64,000 nucleotides of DNA, taken from Pectobacterium atrosepticum (GTDB lineage: Bacteria > Pseudomonadota > Gammaproteobacteria > Enterobacterales > Enterobacteriaceae). The DNA is taken from NCBI GenBank assembly GCA_019056595.1, contig CP036163.1, positions 3,968,001-4,032,000 on the forward strand, read 5' to 3'. The notes under the pieces are model-generated. The model made no database searches. It was given only the letters and a program-made list of their open reading frames with translations, and was not told the DNA's origin. Position 1 is the first letter of the stretch. Each line of letters opens with the position of its first letter. Positions 18,609-28,951 of the stretch are shown here, one piece after another. The translations under genes and the position numbers were made by a program.

Positions 18609-20288
18609 GTGATGAAATTGAATGTAAAAATGCTGTCAGTCACACTTGGCCTGTTCACCAGCCACGCTTTTGCACATACCGTCTATGAAAATGCACGGAT
18701 TTATACCGTTAATGATCAACAGCCAACGGCGTCAGTTCTGGTCGTGGAACAGGGAAAAATTATCTACGTCGGCGGAAACGATGGTGCGAAGCAATTTAAA
18801 GCAACGGCTGCCGAGTTATTTGATTTAGAAGGAAAAACTGTACTACCGGGTTTTATTGAAAGTCACGCTCACCCCGCAACAGTAGCGGTGATGCAGGCGG
18901 GTGATTTTGTGTATGTTGACGGTGCGGCAAGCCTGACGCAGATTCTGAACCAATTAAAAGATTATTTAGCCGCGCACCCAAAAGCTAACTATTTATTGGC
19001 TCAAGGTTTTAACGTTGCCTCGCTTGGCTTGCCACAAGGCGCGTTGCCGACTGCTGCTGATTTAGATACCGTCTCCACGAGTATTCCGATCGTGGTTTAT
19101 GACAGCGGAATGCACGCGGGATGGGCGAATAGCGCAGCGTTGAAAATCGCCCACGTCGATGCGAATACGCCCGACCCTATCTCAGGTAAACACTATTTTG
19201 AGCGTGATAACAAAGGCAACCCTACAGGCTTCATGCATGAAAGCGCGATGCACAATGTTGTCGACGCGCAGCAATTTAACACGGTAGAAAACGTCGCCGA
19301 GCAACTTAAACCGATTTTAAATACCTACCACTCGCTAGGTTTTACCGCGATTACGGATGTCGGTGATACTTTTAGCACGACAACTGCTGCTATTGCCCGC
19401 TTAAACGATCAGGGGAAATTGAAAGTATATTATCAGCGCGGCTATTTTTATGATGCGGCCAAATCGACGGAACAAAATATTGCCAGCCTTAAGGCCCTGC
19501 GTGAAAAATATAACCGGGGAAATTTGTCGATGAATCTGTATAAATTATTTATGGATGGCACGATTGAAATGGACTCAGGAGCGATGTTTAAGCCCTATCC
19601 CAATGGCAACATCGTTGAGCCATTTTTAAGCCAGAAGCAGATTAACGACAATGTTGCAGCAGCGTTGAAAGCTGGCTTCTCTGTGCATGTACACGCGATA
19701 GGTGATAAAGCGCAGCAGTCGATTTTAGACGCATTTGAGGCTAGCAAAAATATTAACCCGCACTTGGCTCGCGTGATTGCCCACAACCAAGTGTTTGAGC
19801 CGCAGGGTGTGCAGAAATTTGCCGCAATGAAGGACAATTTATTCCTGCAAACGACGCCAAACTGGACGGTGCTCAATGAAAAAGATGAAACCAAAACCAA
19901 AATTGGTAGCGATGCCTACAATCATCAATATCTGCTCGGGCAAGTTGTACGCGAGGGCGTCGCGGTAACCTTCGGTTCTGATTATCCCGCTAATACCTTT
20001 GATGCGGTAAACCCGTTCAGCCAAATGTATCATGCCATCAAGCGCGGTCAGCCAAATGCTGGCTATCTTCCTCCAACGGATGCGGCAATGACGCTTGATC
20101 AAAGCTTGCGGGCTTACACGATTAATGGCGCGAAGCAGCTTGGCATCAGTGATATAACCGGCAGTCTTGAGAAAGGGAAAAACGCCGACTTTATTATTGT
20201 AGATACCGATATTGGCAGCGTAGATCTGGAAAAATTGAAAAATACCAACGTGTTGGCAACCTATTTCAAAGGGGAAAAAGTGTACTAA
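18609..20288 (+). CDS. Exported YtcJ-like amidohydrolase
   Basis: This is a metal-dependent amidohydrolase of the YtcJ/NfdA type, 559 residues from GTG 18609 or 558 from ATG 18612. AAGGAA precedes both, so the start is not settled. A signal peptide (VKMLSVTLGLFTSHAFA) suggests periplasmic location. The first metal ligands are in GFIESHAHP (His86 and His88). A later histidine is in VHVHAIGDKA, and the final aspartate is in TFGSDYPANTF. Relatives hydrolyse amides or formamides, but the substrate is unknown. It lies between rsmB and a MarR gene, in a place where E. coli has neither gene. Confidence 0.88.
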   Translation: MMKLNVKMLSVTLGLFTSHAFAHTVYENARIYTVNDQQPTASVLVVEQGKIIYVGGNDGAKQFKATAAELFDLEGKTVLPGFIESHAHPATVAVMQAGDFVYVDGAASLTQILNQLKDYLAAHPKANYLLAQGFNVASLGLPQGALPTAADLDTVSTSIPIVVYDSGMHAGWANSAALKIAHVDANTPDPISGKHYFERDNKGNPTGFMHESAMHNVVDAQQFNTVENVAEQLKPILNTYHSLGFTAITDVGDTFSTTTAAIARLNDQGKLKVYYQRGYFYDAAKSTEQNIASLKALREKYNRGNLSMNLYKLFMDGTIEMDSGAMFKPYPNGNIVEPFLSQKQINDNVAAALKAGFSVHVHAIGDKAQQSILDAFEASKNINPHLARVIAHNQVFEPQGVQKFAAMKDNLFLQTTPNWTVLNEKDETKTKIGSDAYNHQYLLGQVVREGVAVTFGSDYPANTFDAVNPFSQMYHAIKRGQPNAGYLPPTDAAMTLDQSLRAYTINGAKQLGISDITGSLEKGKNADFIIVDTDIGSVDLEKLKNTNVLATYFKGEKVY

Positions 20289-20304
20289 CGTACGTCATGT
20301 CCAC

Positions 20305-20471
20305 TATAATTCGGCCGCGCGGAAAGGCAGCAACCGAATATATACCCCGGAAGCTGGCAGGTGTCAGTGACTGGGGAAGTGGTAACTCTGCCGAGTAGAC
20401 CCCAATAGAGCGAAGCCTATGGATGGGCCTGGAATCATATCAGCGCATCTGTCATCCGAAATAGGTCGGAT
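20305..20471 (+). other. Structured leader candidate upstream of the MarR gene
   Basis: A perfect -10 box TATAAT (20305-20310) is followed by a series of stems. ATTCGG (20309-20314) pairs with CCGAAT (20334-20339). CCCC (20345-20348) pairs with GGGG (20373-20376) around CTGGC-AGGT-GTCAG. ACTC-TGCC-GAGT is at 20385-20396. CCCA-ATAG pairs with CTAT/TGGG (20401-20427) around a GAA loop. ATCCGA-N6-TCGGAT is at 20454-20471. I do not recognise a known riboswitch. It could be a cis-acting leader of the MarR gene, a small RNA, or the 3' end of the amidohydrolase mRNA. The last inverted repeat may instead be an operator for MarR. Confidence 0.4.
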
Positions 20472-20542
20472 AGATAACGCGGTGATTGGATTTCATTGCC
20501 CTGGCGATTTTGAGCAATTAGCCCATTTGTAGGATATTTCAT

Positions 20543-20989
20543 ATGCATCGATTAGATGAATTAGGCAGACAACTCAATCACCTTGATAACTTGTTTCAAC
20601 AATGGATGAAGAAGTTAGGCTTTAATCAAAACGCCTTTGCGGTTCTGCATTCTTTGGCGGTATCCCCAGACGGAAAATGCACGCAAAAATATATTTGTGA
20701 GCGATGGAGCCTGCCTAAACAAACCGTGTTTAGCATCTGCAAGCAATTCAAAGAACAAGGGCTGATTGATATTACTGAAAGCGAGCATGACAAGCGGGAA
20801 AAGATTCTGACGTTAACTGAGTTGGGGAAACAACGAACTCAGCCGATTTTGACACAATCGAAGATATTAAGTGAACGCGCTTTCGGGGCTTTGGGTCAGG
20901 AACAAACGCAGCAACTTTTCTCCAATTTAGAGGGATTTTGCAGGGTGTTTGAGCAAGAGATGGATAATGTTCCCGGGAGTAGTGAGTAG
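20543..20989 (+). CDS. MarR-family transcriptional regulator
   Basis: The product is a 148-residue winged helix-turn-helix protein. The DNA-binding part is visible around TQKYICERWSLPKQTVFSICKQ (quoted in two overlapping pieces: TQKYICERWSLPKQ and KQTVFSICKQFKEQGLI). It is followed by the wing ITESEHDKREKILTLTELGK and a C-terminal dimerisation helix. MarR proteins usually repress themselves and neighbours and respond to small aromatic ligands. The upstream amidohydrolase gene is the natural candidate target, in the same orientation. The ATG at 20543 follows TAGGATATTTCAT, with AGGA nine bases upstream. The ligand and targets are not known. Confidence 0.85.
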   Translation: MHRLDELGRQLNHLDNLFQQWMKKLGFNQNAFAVLHSLAVSPDGKCTQKYICERWSLPKQTVFSICKQFKEQGLIDITESEHDKREKILTLTELGKQRTQPILTQSKILSERAFGALGQEQTQQLFSNLEGFCRVFEQEMDNVPGSSE

Positions 20990-21080
20990 ACGGACTGTCT
21001 TCTTACTGGCGATTGGGTCAGGCTGATATCAATGCTATGCTTTGCCGCCATTACTGTTGGCTTCAAGGGCGAGAAACAGC

Positions 21081-21431
21081 ATGAGTAGAGAGAATTTGGT
21101 TCGTCAGTCATTATTCGATATTGAGCGCGCATTGAGGGAAAGCCCTTTCTGGCAGGTTGTTCCGCCGGAAGATGGGGCATTTAACAGCACTGAGCCCTTC
21201 TGCCTTGATACCATGCGGCCTGAAGAATGGTTGCAGTGGGTTTTTTTACCGCGCATGCATGCGGTATTGGATAGTGATTTATCGTTACCCGCCGAGCTGG
21301 CTTTACTCCCCTATTTTGAAGAAGCGCTGGAAGGTACGCCAGAACAGACGGCGGCAGTTTTGTTGCGCCTCGGGCTGCTTGATGAGCTGTTTCGCTCAGA
21401 TGTACAGGATGGCGCACTGCACGATGCTTGA
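21081..21431 (+). CDS. yqcC: YqcC-family protein
   Basis: This is a 116-residue protein of the YqcC family (DUF446), all-helical in known structures and of unknown function. Conserved features include SPFWQVVPP, the TRP/TMRPEEWLQWVFLPRM stretch and the C-terminal LLRLGLLDELF. The ATG at 21081 gives an N-terminus MSRENLV like E. coli; the frame opens 13 codons earlier without a ribosome site. The stop overlaps the truC start by eight bases, the usual yqcC-truC coupling. Confidence 0.9.
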   Translation: MSRENLVRQSLFDIERALRESPFWQVVPPEDGAFNSTEPFCLDTMRPEEWLQWVFLPRMHAVLDSDLSLPAELALLPYFEEALEGTPEQTAAVLLRLGLLDELFRSDVQDGALHDA

Positions 21432-22209
21432 GATTATTTATCAGGATGAGCATCTGGTTGCCGTCAATAAACCCAGTGGCTGGTTAGTGCACCGTAGTTG
21501 GCTCGATCGCAAAGAAAAGATCGTAGTGATGCAAACTGTGCGCGATCAGATTGGCCAGCACGTCTATACCGTTCATCGCCTCGACAGGCCGACGTCTGGC
21601 GTATTGCTGCTCGCGCTGTCTAGCGAAGTGGCGCGTGCGCTATCTCAGCAGTTTGAATCGCACCAGATGCAGAAAATGTACCATGCTGTTGTACGGGGCT
21701 ATGTACTGGATGACGGCGTGATTGACTATGCGCTCACCGAAGAGCTGGACAAGATTGCCGATAAATTTGCCAATCCTGATAAAGCGCCGCAGCCTGCTGT
21801 CACGCATTACCGTTCTTTAGCGCAGGCTGAGATGCCAGTTGCCATCGGACGTTACCCAACGGCACGCTACAGTTTGATGGAACTGAAGCCGCAGACCGGG
21901 CGTAAACACCAACTACGCCGCCATATGTCACATCTCCACCATCCGATTATTGGCGATACCGCGCACGGTGACCTGCGACATAATCGTGGTATGGAGACGC
22001 ATTTCTCCTGCGGCAGGCTCATGTTGCATGCCAGCGAGTTACAGCTGAATCATCCCGTGAGCGGACAGCCACTGACGTTGCAGGCACGCTGGGATTCACC
22101 GTGGCAGGGTGTGGTGAGGCAGTTTGGCTGGCAAGGGATTCTCCCTGAGTTTGAAGGGGTTGAGTTTCCTGCTGAGTCAGGTCAGGATAGCGGTCATCTC
22201 GTCGAGTAA
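21424..22209 (+). CDS. truC: tRNA pseudouridine(65) synthase TruC
   Basis: TruC isomerises U65 in the T-stem of tRNA-Ile1 and tRNA-Asp. From the ATG at 21424 it has 261 residues (E. coli 260). The catalytic aspartate of the RluA family is Asp54 in HRLDRPTSGVLL, and the substrate loop motif LKPQTGRKHQLRRH is downstream. The upstream open frame to 21157 is antisense-free noise overlapping yqcC, so I choose the internal ATG that begins LEIIYQDEHLVAVNKP. Confidence 0.95.
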   Translation: MLEIIYQDEHLVAVNKPSGWLVHRSWLDRKEKIVVMQTVRDQIGQHVYTVHRLDRPTSGVLLLALSSEVARALSQQFESHQMQKMYHAVVRGYVLDDGVIDYALTEELDKIADKFANPDKAPQPAVTHYRSLAQAEMPVAIGRYPTARYSLMELKPQTGRKHQLRRHMSHLHHPIIGDTAHGDLRHNRGMETHFSCGRLMLHASELQLNHPVSGQPLTLQARWDSPWQGVVRQFGWQGILPEFEGVEFPAESGQDSGHLVE

Positions 22210-22264
22210 TATCGGCGTATTGCCGTCGTATTAAGTACATTGAATTAAAAAGGGAGTCAGAAGC

Positions 22265-22720
22265 ATGGCGCAGATTGGTATTTTTGTTGGTACGGTCTAC
22301 GGGAATGCATTGCTGGTGGCTGAAGAAGCCGAAAATATTCTCAAGGATCGTGGCCACGAGGTTAAGGTCTTTGAGGATGCGACGCTGGAATCCTGGCTGG
22401 ATTATCGTGAGCATGCGATTTTAGTCGTAACGTCGACGACGGGACAAGGCCAACTGCCTGATTCTATTGTTCCGCTTTATGCGGGACTGCGTGAAAAAGG
22501 TGGCTATCAGCCCACGCTGCGCTATGGCGTCATTGCGCTGGGCGACAGTAGCTATCCGAATTTCTGCGCGGGCGGTCATCTTTTCGATGCCTTATTGCAG
22601 GAAATAGGTGCTACGCGTCTGGGTAACGTTTTGGATATTGATGCTGTCGAAAATCCTGAACCTGAAGTCATTTCATGCCCGTGGGTTGAAGAATGGGCAG
22701 ATTTGGTTGACGCACAGTGA
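22265..22720 (+). CDS. yqcA: Flavodoxin-like protein YqcA
   Basis: YqcA is a short-chain flavodoxin of the MioC/YqcA group that carries FMN. The protein has 151 residues. The phosphate-binding loop is [18 protein letters not shown] (residues 6-23), and the isoalloxazine-contacting loops are [12 protein letters not shown] and [13 protein letters not shown]. The redox partner is not established. A ribosome site AGGGAG precedes the ATG. It ends the yqcC-truC-yqcA group before a strong terminator. Confidence 0.94.
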   Translation: MAQIGIFVGTVYGNALLVAEEAENILKDRGHEVKVFEDATLESWLDYREHAILVVTSTTGQGQLPDSIVPLYAGLREKGGYQPTLRYGVIALGDSSYPNFCAGGHLFDALLQEIGATRLGNVLDIDAVENPEPEVISCPWVEEWADLVDAQ

Positions 22721-22737
22721 TGTCGTGCTGAGATAAG

Positions 22738-22766
22738 AAACGGGAGCTAACATGGCTCCCGTTTTT
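22738..22766 (+). terminator. Terminator after yqcA
   Basis: AAACGGGAGC pairs with GCTCCCGTTT around TAACATG and ends in a run of five T. It separates the truC group from the convergent yaeH-dapD genes. Confidence 0.9.
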
Positions 22767-22824
22767 GTTGCTTCCCATCATCACTCGGTGTTTTAGCGAC
22801 GATTACCTTTGGATGTGAACGTAT

Positions 22825-23214
22825 TTAGCGATTCTTGGTCAACTTCTCTAAATCCGCTTCGATTTCGGTAATTTTGTGAGAAACGACGCTTTCCAGATGA
22901 CGCAGATCGTCGAGGATTTTGCGTTTCAGATCGACTTCAACCTGTTCCTGTTGGCAAATCTTGTCTAGCTCATCAATCACATAACGCAGATTTGGGCTGA
23001 TCTCGTTGATCTCTTTATAGCCCTGCCCGCTGTTGTCTGCCACGATGGTCTTGCGCTGGCGTGGGTACTTGAATTTCACGCTTTTAGCAAAAAACTCGCC
23101 CTTATCCTTACGAAAATAGATCTTCAGGATGTCGTTGTTCGCTTCCTGACGCAGGCTATAGCGATCGATATCATCGGGATTGGTAATGCCCAAGCTTTTT
23201 AGATTGTCATACAT
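22825..23214 (-). CDS. yaeH: DUF3461 family protein YaeH
   Basis: This is a 129-residue cytoplasmic protein of the UPF0325/DUF3461 family with no known function. It is almost collinear with E. coli YaeH (128 residues). Conserved stretches include [28 protein letters not shown] and [15 protein letters not shown], and the C-terminus is helical and charged. It lies downstream of dapD on the same strand, separated by the dapD terminator, as in E. coli. Confidence 0.93.
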   Translation of the reverse strand: MYDNLKSLGITNPDDIDRYSLRQEANNDILKIYFRKDKGEFFAKSVKFKYPRQRKTIVADNSGQGYKEINEISPNLRYVIDELDKICQQEQVEVDLKRKILDDLRHLESVVSHKITEIEADLEKLTKNR

Positions 23215-23231
23215 AGCGTCACCTTCTCTGT

Positions 23232-23263
23232 AAAAAAAAACGGCGGGTGTTTAACCCGCCGTT
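23232..23263 (-). terminator. Terminator after dapD
   Basis: On the minus strand AACGGCGGGT pairs with ACCCGCCGTT around TAAAC, and nine T follow (23240-23232). It is placed directly after the dapD stop. Confidence 0.93.
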
Positions 23264-23269
23264 CCTAGT

Positions 23270-24097
23270 TTAGTCGATGGAGCGTAATAACTCATTGATG
23301 CCCACTTTTCCGCGGGTTTTCGCATCCACTTTCTTCACAATGATGGCACAGTACATGCTGTGGCTACCATCTTTGGACGGCAGGTTGCCGGAAACCACGA
23401 CGGAGCCCGCAGGAACGCGGCCATAGTGAATTTCACCGGTTTCACGATCGTAAATGCGGGTGCTTTGGCTGATGAACACGCCCATGGAGATGACGGAACC
23501 TTCCTCAACGACAACGCCTTCTACCACTTCAGAACGTGCACCGATGAAGCAGTTATCTTCGATGATGGTTGGGTTAGCCTGCAACGGTTCCAGAACGCCG
23601 CCGATGCCCACGCCACCGGACAGGTGAACATTTTTACCGATTTGGGCGCAGGAGCCGACGGTTACCCACGTATCGACCATGGTGCCTTCATCGACATAAG
23701 CACCGATGTTGACGTAAGACGGCATCAGCACGGTATTACGTGCGATATAGGCACCGCGACGTACGCTGGCTGGCGGTGCAACGCGCACGCCTTCACGCTG
23801 GAAACGTGCTTCATCATAGTCAGCGAATTTCATTGGCACTTTGTCGAAAAAGCGTGTTTCTCCGCCTTCGATAAGTTGGTTGTCGTTAATACGGAAAGAG
23901 AGCAGCACGGCTTTCTTCAGCCACTGATGGGTAACCCACTGGCCGTCGATTTTCTCTGCAACGCGCAGGGCGCCGCTATCCAGCAGGTTAATTGCTTGAT
24001 TAACGGCTTCACGCGTGACGGTGTCTGCGTTTGCCGGAGTGATATCTGCGCGGCGCTCGAAAGCCGTCTCAATGATGTTCTGTAATTGTTGGTGCAT
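23270..24097 (-). CDS. dapD: Tetrahydrodipicolinate N-succinyltransferase DapD
   Basis: DapD transfers succinyl from succinyl-CoA to tetrahydrodipicolinate in the diaminopimelate and lysine pathway. The protein has 275 residues (E. coli 274). The left-handed beta-helix is seen as hexapeptide repeats in the region [16 protein letters not shown] through [18 protein letters not shown]. It probably acts as a cytoplasmic trimer. It lies 28 bases downstream of glnD. Confidence 0.97.
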   Translation of the reverse strand: MHQQLQNIIETAFERRADITPANADTVTREAVNQAINLLDSGALRVAEKIDGQWVTHQWLKKAVLLSFRINDNQLIEGGETRFFDKVPMKFADYDEARFQREGVRVAPPASVRRGAYIARNTVLMPSYVNIGAYVDEGTMVDTWVTVGSCAQIGKNVHLSGGVGIGGVLEPLQANPTIIEDNCFIGARSEVVEGVVVEEGSVISMGVFISQSTRIYDRETGEIHYGRVPAGSVVVSGNLPSKDGSHSMYCAIIVKKVDAKTRGKVGINELLRSID

Positions 24098-24125
24098 CCT
24101 GATTTCTCTTTCCTGATTGTAAAAA

Positions 24126-26840
24126 TTAACTCAATGGTACTTTATCGTTTGGGTTAAGGGCTTCTGTCAACCGTTCTTGCAATTTAAGACGCAATTCCGG
24201 CTTCAATGCCCGCCTGTCGCTGTCGGCAAGGATGAAAAGATCTTCCACCCGCTCGCCGATCGTGGAAATGCGTGCGCCGTGCAGCGACAGGTTGAGATCG
24301 GAAAAAATCTCACCAATACGTGCCAGCAGCCCCGGTTGGTCGAGTGCGCTGAGCTCCATGTAGCTGCGTCTGTCCGTGTGCGTCGGCAGGAAGTTGACTT
24401 CGGTTGGCACGCTGAAATGACGCAGCTTGGGCGATGTCCGTCGTACGCGCGGATGCTGGTAATGTCGTTGCGTCAGCGCCTGCTCCAGCGCATGCCGTAT
24501 CATTTCATGCCGATCCTGTGCCAGCGGGCTGCCGTCCGGTTCTAGTACAATAAACGTATCCATCGCCATGCCGTCGCGGCTGGTAAAAATCTGTGCATCG
24601 TGCACGCTAAGGTTGCGCCTATCCAGCTCGCCAGCGACTGCCGCGAAAAGATAAGGCCTGTCAGGGCTCCAGATAAAGATCTCTGTGCCGCCACGGCTGG
24701 CCTGATGGCTGATTAGCACCAGCGGTTTATTGGTATCATGCTCCAGCAGATGGCGCGCGTGCCAGGCAATCTGGTTTGGAGAATGGCGCAGGAAGTAATC
24801 GGCTCGACAGCGGCTCCAGATATGGTGCAACGCTTCTTCGTCAATGTTATCCATACGCAGTAGCGCCAGCGCCTGCAAGCGGTGATGCCGGACACGTTCG
24901 CGTAAATCCGGCGTATTTTGCATGCCGCGTCGCAGCTGCTTTTCGGTAGCGAAATAGAGTTCACGCAACAAGCTCTGTTTCCAGCTGTTCCACAGCGTCT
25001 CATTGGTGGCGCAGATATCCGCAACCGTCAGGCTGACCAGATAGCGTAAGCGGGTTTCGCTCTGAACTTCCGTAGCAAATTGCTGAATGACAGTGGGATC
25101 CTGAATGTCGCGACGCTGTGCGGTGACGGACATCAACAAGTGGCAGCGCACCAGCCAGGAAACCAGCTGAGCTTCGCGCGAGTTCAGCCCGTGCAGCGCG
25201 GCAAACTCCAGTACATCCAGCGCACCCAGTTCCGAGTGATCGCCCCCACGGCCTTTGGCGATATCGTGGAACAGCGCGGCCAGCAGCAACAATTCGGGCT
25301 GGGGCAGGCGAGGGTAGAGCTCTACGCATAGCGGATGCTGTGGTCGCGTATCTTCGTCGGCGAAGCTTTCCAGCTTGAGCAGAACGCGGATCGTGTGTTC
25401 ATCCACCGTATAGGCGTGAAACAGATCGAACTGCATCTGACCGACGATATTCCCCCACAGCGGCATATACGCCCACAGCACGCTGTGGCGGTGCATTGGC
25501 AACAGCGCACGGCTTACCGCATACGGATGGCGCAGAATATTCATGAATAGCTGGCGCGCTTCTGGGATGGTGCAAAGCGGGCTAGCGAGATGACGACGCG
25601 CATGGCGCAACTGGCGTAATGTGGTGGAATAAATGCCGCTGATGTCACGGTTACGCACCATCAGGTAGAACATGCGCATGATGGCTTCCGGCTTTTTGAT
25701 AAACAGATTTTCATCGCGCAGGTCTACCAGATTGCCGCGTAGCTGGAATTCATCGTCAATCGGGCGGGGTTTTTCGCTCGCATCCAGCGCCAGAATTGCT
25801 TCATCAAAGAGCTGCAACAGCATCTGGTTCAACTCGCTGACGCGACGCGTCATGCGGTAGAAATCCTTCATCATGCGCTCTACTGGCGTGTTGCCTTCGC
25901 CCTGATATTGCAACAGCTGCGCGACGTTGAGCTGCCTGTCGAACAGCAAACGGTTGTCGTAACGTGGCAGGATCAGGTGTAGGGCGAAGCGGATGCGCCA
26001 CAAAAAGCTTTGGCATTCGTTAAGCTCTTTACGTTCAGCCTCTGTCAGAAAGCCGAAGCCCACCATCTCGTTGAGCGAGGTCGCACCGAAGTGGCGTCTA
26101 GCGACCCACAGCAGCGTGTGAATGTCGCGTAACCCACCCGGACTGCTCTTGATGTCGGGCTCCAGATTATAGCTAGTGCTGTGATAGCGTTGATGACGTT
26201 CTTGCTGTTCGGTGATTTTTGCCGGAAAAAACGTGGGTGACGGCCAAAACTCATCACTGAATACGTGTTTTTGCAGCGTGAGAAACAGAGCAACGTCGCC
26301 GCATATCATGCGGGATTCAATCAGATTGGTCGCGACGGAAATGTCTGCACGCCCTTCCTGCAAGCACTCTTCCAGCGTCCTGACGCTATGGCCGACTTCC
26401 AGCTTTAAATCCCACAGCAGGGTAATGAATTGGCCGACACGCTGGGAATGTTCATCACTTAGCTCTGTCTGGCTTAACACCAGTACATCGATATCGGAAA
26501 GCGGGTGCAGTTCACCGCGGCCATATCCGCCAACGGCGACCAGTGCGGTTTGAGCAATATTTTCAAAGCCGTGACAGTACCACAGCCGCTGCAACAGGCG
26601 ATCGATGAATAAGGTTCTGGCATCAATCAGCTTTTCCGCGCTGACACCGGAACGGAATTCTGAACCGAGCCAAAGCTGAAATAATTCCAATTGCTGTTTC
26701 AACGCCTGGCAATTCAACATGTCATCAGCGTAGGTCAGCGGCGAAACGGGGGGCTGTGCTGCTGCAATAGTGTCTATAGGGCTGTCTGGTGAGGACGCGT
26801 CAGGTGGCGTATTGTCTGGCGAAAAGCGTTTATCTGTCAT
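24126..26840 (-). CDS. glnD: PII uridylyltransferase / uridylyl-removing enzyme GlnD
   Basis: GlnD is the cell's glutamine sensor. It adds UMP to PII proteins (GlnB, GlnK) when glutamine is low and removes it when glutamine is high. With the ATG at 26840 the protein has 904 residues (E. coli 890). The nucleotidyltransferase motif [17 protein letters not shown] is near residues 104-120. The HD hydrolase motif [15 protein letters not shown] is in the middle, and two ACT domains lie at the C-terminus (one in the [14 protein letters not shown] region, one around [17 protein letters not shown]). The N-terminal 40 residues are proline- and serine-rich and unlike E. coli. The frame opens earlier (26924), but no ribosome site supports that. 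It lies downstream of map. Confidence 0.95.
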   Translation of the reverse strand: MTDKRFSPDNTPPDASSPDSPIDTIAAAQPPVSPLTYADDMLNCQALKQQLELFQLWLGSEFRSGVSAEKLIDARTLFIDRLLQRLWYCHGFENIAQTALVAVGGYGRGELHPLSDIDVLVLSQTELSDEHSQRVGQFITLLWDLKLEVGHSVRTLEECLQEGRADISVATNLIESRMICGDVALFLTLQKHVFSDEFWPSPTFFPAKITEQQERHQRYHSTSYNLEPDIKSSPGGLRDIHTLLWVARRHFGATSLNEMVGFGFLTEAERKELNECQSFLWRIRFALHLILPRYDNRLLFDRQLNVAQLLQYQGEGNTPVERMMKDFYRMTRRVSELNQMLLQLFDEAILALDASEKPRPIDDEFQLRGNLVDLRDENLFIKKPEAIMRMFYLMVRNRDISGIYSTTLRQLRHARRHLASPLCTIPEARQLFMNILRHPYAVSRALLPMHRHSVLWAYMPLWGNIVGQMQFDLFHAYTVDEHTIRVLLKLESFADEDTRPQHPLCVELYPRLPQPELLLLAALFHDIAKGRGGDHSELGALDVLEFAALHGLNSREAQLVSWLVRCHLLMSVTAQRRDIQDPTVIQQFATEVQSETRLRYLVSLTVADICATNETLWNSWKQSLLRELYFATEKQLRRGMQNTPDLRERVRHHRLQALALLRMDNIDEEALHHIWSRCRADYFLRHSPNQIAWHARHLLEHDTNKPLVLISHQASRGGTEIFIWSPDRPYLFAAVAGELDRRNLSVHDAQIFTSRDGMAMDTFIVLEPDGSPLAQDRHEMIRHALEQALTQRHYQHPRVRRTSPKLRHFSVPTEVNFLPTHTDRRSYMELSALDQPGLLARIGEIFSDLNLSLHGARISTIGERVEDLFILADSDRRALKPELRLKLQERLTEALNPNDKVPLS

Positions 26841-26922
26841 AGCGCAGCCCATAAAAAAACGCAGAGCGCGTTTTTCAACGTCGCTTGCGACGACACGAAG
26901 GGGGGCGTGCTTTCTACACGCC

Positions 26923-26947
26923 ATAAAAAGCCGGCATCTGCCGGCTT
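26923..26947 (-). terminator. Terminator after map
   Basis: On the minus strand AAGCCGGC pairs with GCCGGCTT around AGAT (26947-26928), followed by TTTTATGG. The stem is strong and the U-run short, so termination may be partial. Read-through into glnD is possible. Confidence 0.75.
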
Positions 26948-26952
26948 AGTGT

Positions 26953-27747
26953 TTACTGTTCATGCGTGATGATGTTGGGGATGGTGTCATCCTTTCGCAA
27001 CGTCATTATTTCGCAGCCGTTTTCGGTTACCACAATAGTATGCTCGTACTGTGCCGACAAGCTGCGATCTTTGGTTTTTACCGTCCAGCCGTCTTTCATC
27101 GTACGGATACGGAAATCACCTGCGTTGAGCATAGGCTCGATCGTAAATGCCATGCCCGCCTGCAACACAACGCCGCCGTCATCTGCATCGTAGTGCAGAA
27201 CCTGTGGCTCTTCGTGGAAGCCCTTGCCGATACCGTGGCCACAATACTCACGCACTACGGAGAAATTGTTACCTTCCGCAAACTGCTGGATCGCTTTGCC
27301 CAATGTGCGCAGGCGAATACCCGGCTTAACCATTTTCAGTGCCAGATAGAGGCTTTCCTGCGTGATGCGGCAGAGACGCTCGCCCAGAATGGTCGGCTTG
27401 CCAGCGATAAACATTTTTGACGTATCGCCGTGGAAGCCGTCTTTGATCACGGTGACGTCGATGTTGACGATATCGCCGTCTTTCAAAATCCGCTCTTCGC
27501 TAGGGATGCCGTGGCACACCACTTCGTTGATGGAGATGCAGACGGATTTCGGGAAGCCGTGGTAGCCCAGTGAGGCAGAAATGGCCTGCTGTTTGTTGGT
27601 AATGTGATCGTGACAGATTCTGTCCAATTCGCCGGTACTTACACCTGGCACTACATAAGGTTCGATGATTTCCAGAACTTCGGCAGCTAGACGACCCGCT
27701 ACGCGCATTTTTTCGATGTCTTCAGAGGTTTTAATTGAAATTGCCAT
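26953..27747 (-). CDS. map: Methionine aminopeptidase, type I
   Basis: Map removes the initiator methionine from nascent proteins whose second residue is small. The protein has 264 residues, as in E. coli. The five metal ligands are recognisable: the two aspartates in NIDVTVIKDGFHGDTSKMF, the histidine in GHGIGKGFHEEPQ, and the glutamates in FTIEPML and SAQYEHTIVV. It is divergent from rpsB, the standard arrangement in enterobacteria, and essential in E. coli. Confidence 0.97.
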   Translation of the reverse strand: MAISIKTSEDIEKMRVAGRLAAEVLEIIEPYVVPGVSTGELDRICHDHITNKQQAISASLGYHGFPKSVCISINEVVCHGIPSEERILKDGDIVNIDVTVIKDGFHGDTSKMFIAGKPTILGERLCRITQESLYLALKMVKPGIRLRTLGKAIQQFAEGNNFSVVREYCGHGIGKGFHEEPQVLHYDADDGGVVLQAGMAFTIEPMLNAGDFRIRTMKDGWTVKTKDRSLSAQYEHTIVVTENGCEIMTLRKDDTIPNIITHEQ

Positions 27748-27874
27748 TGATGATTGTCCGCAGGTGCCTGTTAAGCACGAAAATTAAGAGCGATAACTAA
27801 TAACTTATGTTACCAGCCCAGCCGCTGGCTTGCCAAATTATCATTCGGATTAGTAGATTGGCGAATAACAAATG

Positions 27875-27904
27875 TTGGTGTCGCAGGCGGATTTATGGTA
27901 TAAA
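27875..27904 (+). promoter_or_regulatory. Promoter of rpsB-tsf
   Basis: TTGGTG (27875-27880) and TATAAA (27899-27904) are spaced by 18 bases. A GC-rich discriminator GCGCGCC follows the -10, as is typical of ribosomal promoters under stringent control. The predicted start is near 27911. Confidence 0.7.
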
Positions 27905-27910
27905 GCGCGC

Positions 27911-28817
<907 letters not shown>

Positions 28818-28866
28818 TAAGTCTGGCTCGTTGAGCCCTTATTAACCAGGTAGCACTAGTTTGGTT

Positions 28867-28892
28867 AGGGGCCTTTTTATGGCCCCTTTTTC
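28867..28892 (+). terminator. Attenuator/terminator between rpsB and tsf
   Basis: GGGGCC pairs with GGCCCC around a T-rich loop (28868-28886), followed by TTTTTC. In E. coli a similar partial terminator between rpsB and tsf allows read-through, so a bicistronic rpsB-tsf mRNA is still expected. Confidence 0.85.
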
Positions 28893-28951
28893 ACTTTTAA
28901 AGCTGTTTGGTCGTGACGACCGAGCAGAACAAATCTTCTGAGGATTTTAGA

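Noticed and set aside
20345-20427. Known riboswitch (cobalamin, TPP, FMN, molybdenum cofactor, ZTP) upstream of the MarR gene
   Set aside because: None of the conserved boxes I know for these classes is present. The region is kept only as an unassigned structured leader.
23360-24085. 241-codon plus-strand open frame antisense to dapD
   Set aside because: DapD explains the region completely. The antisense product has no recognisable features.
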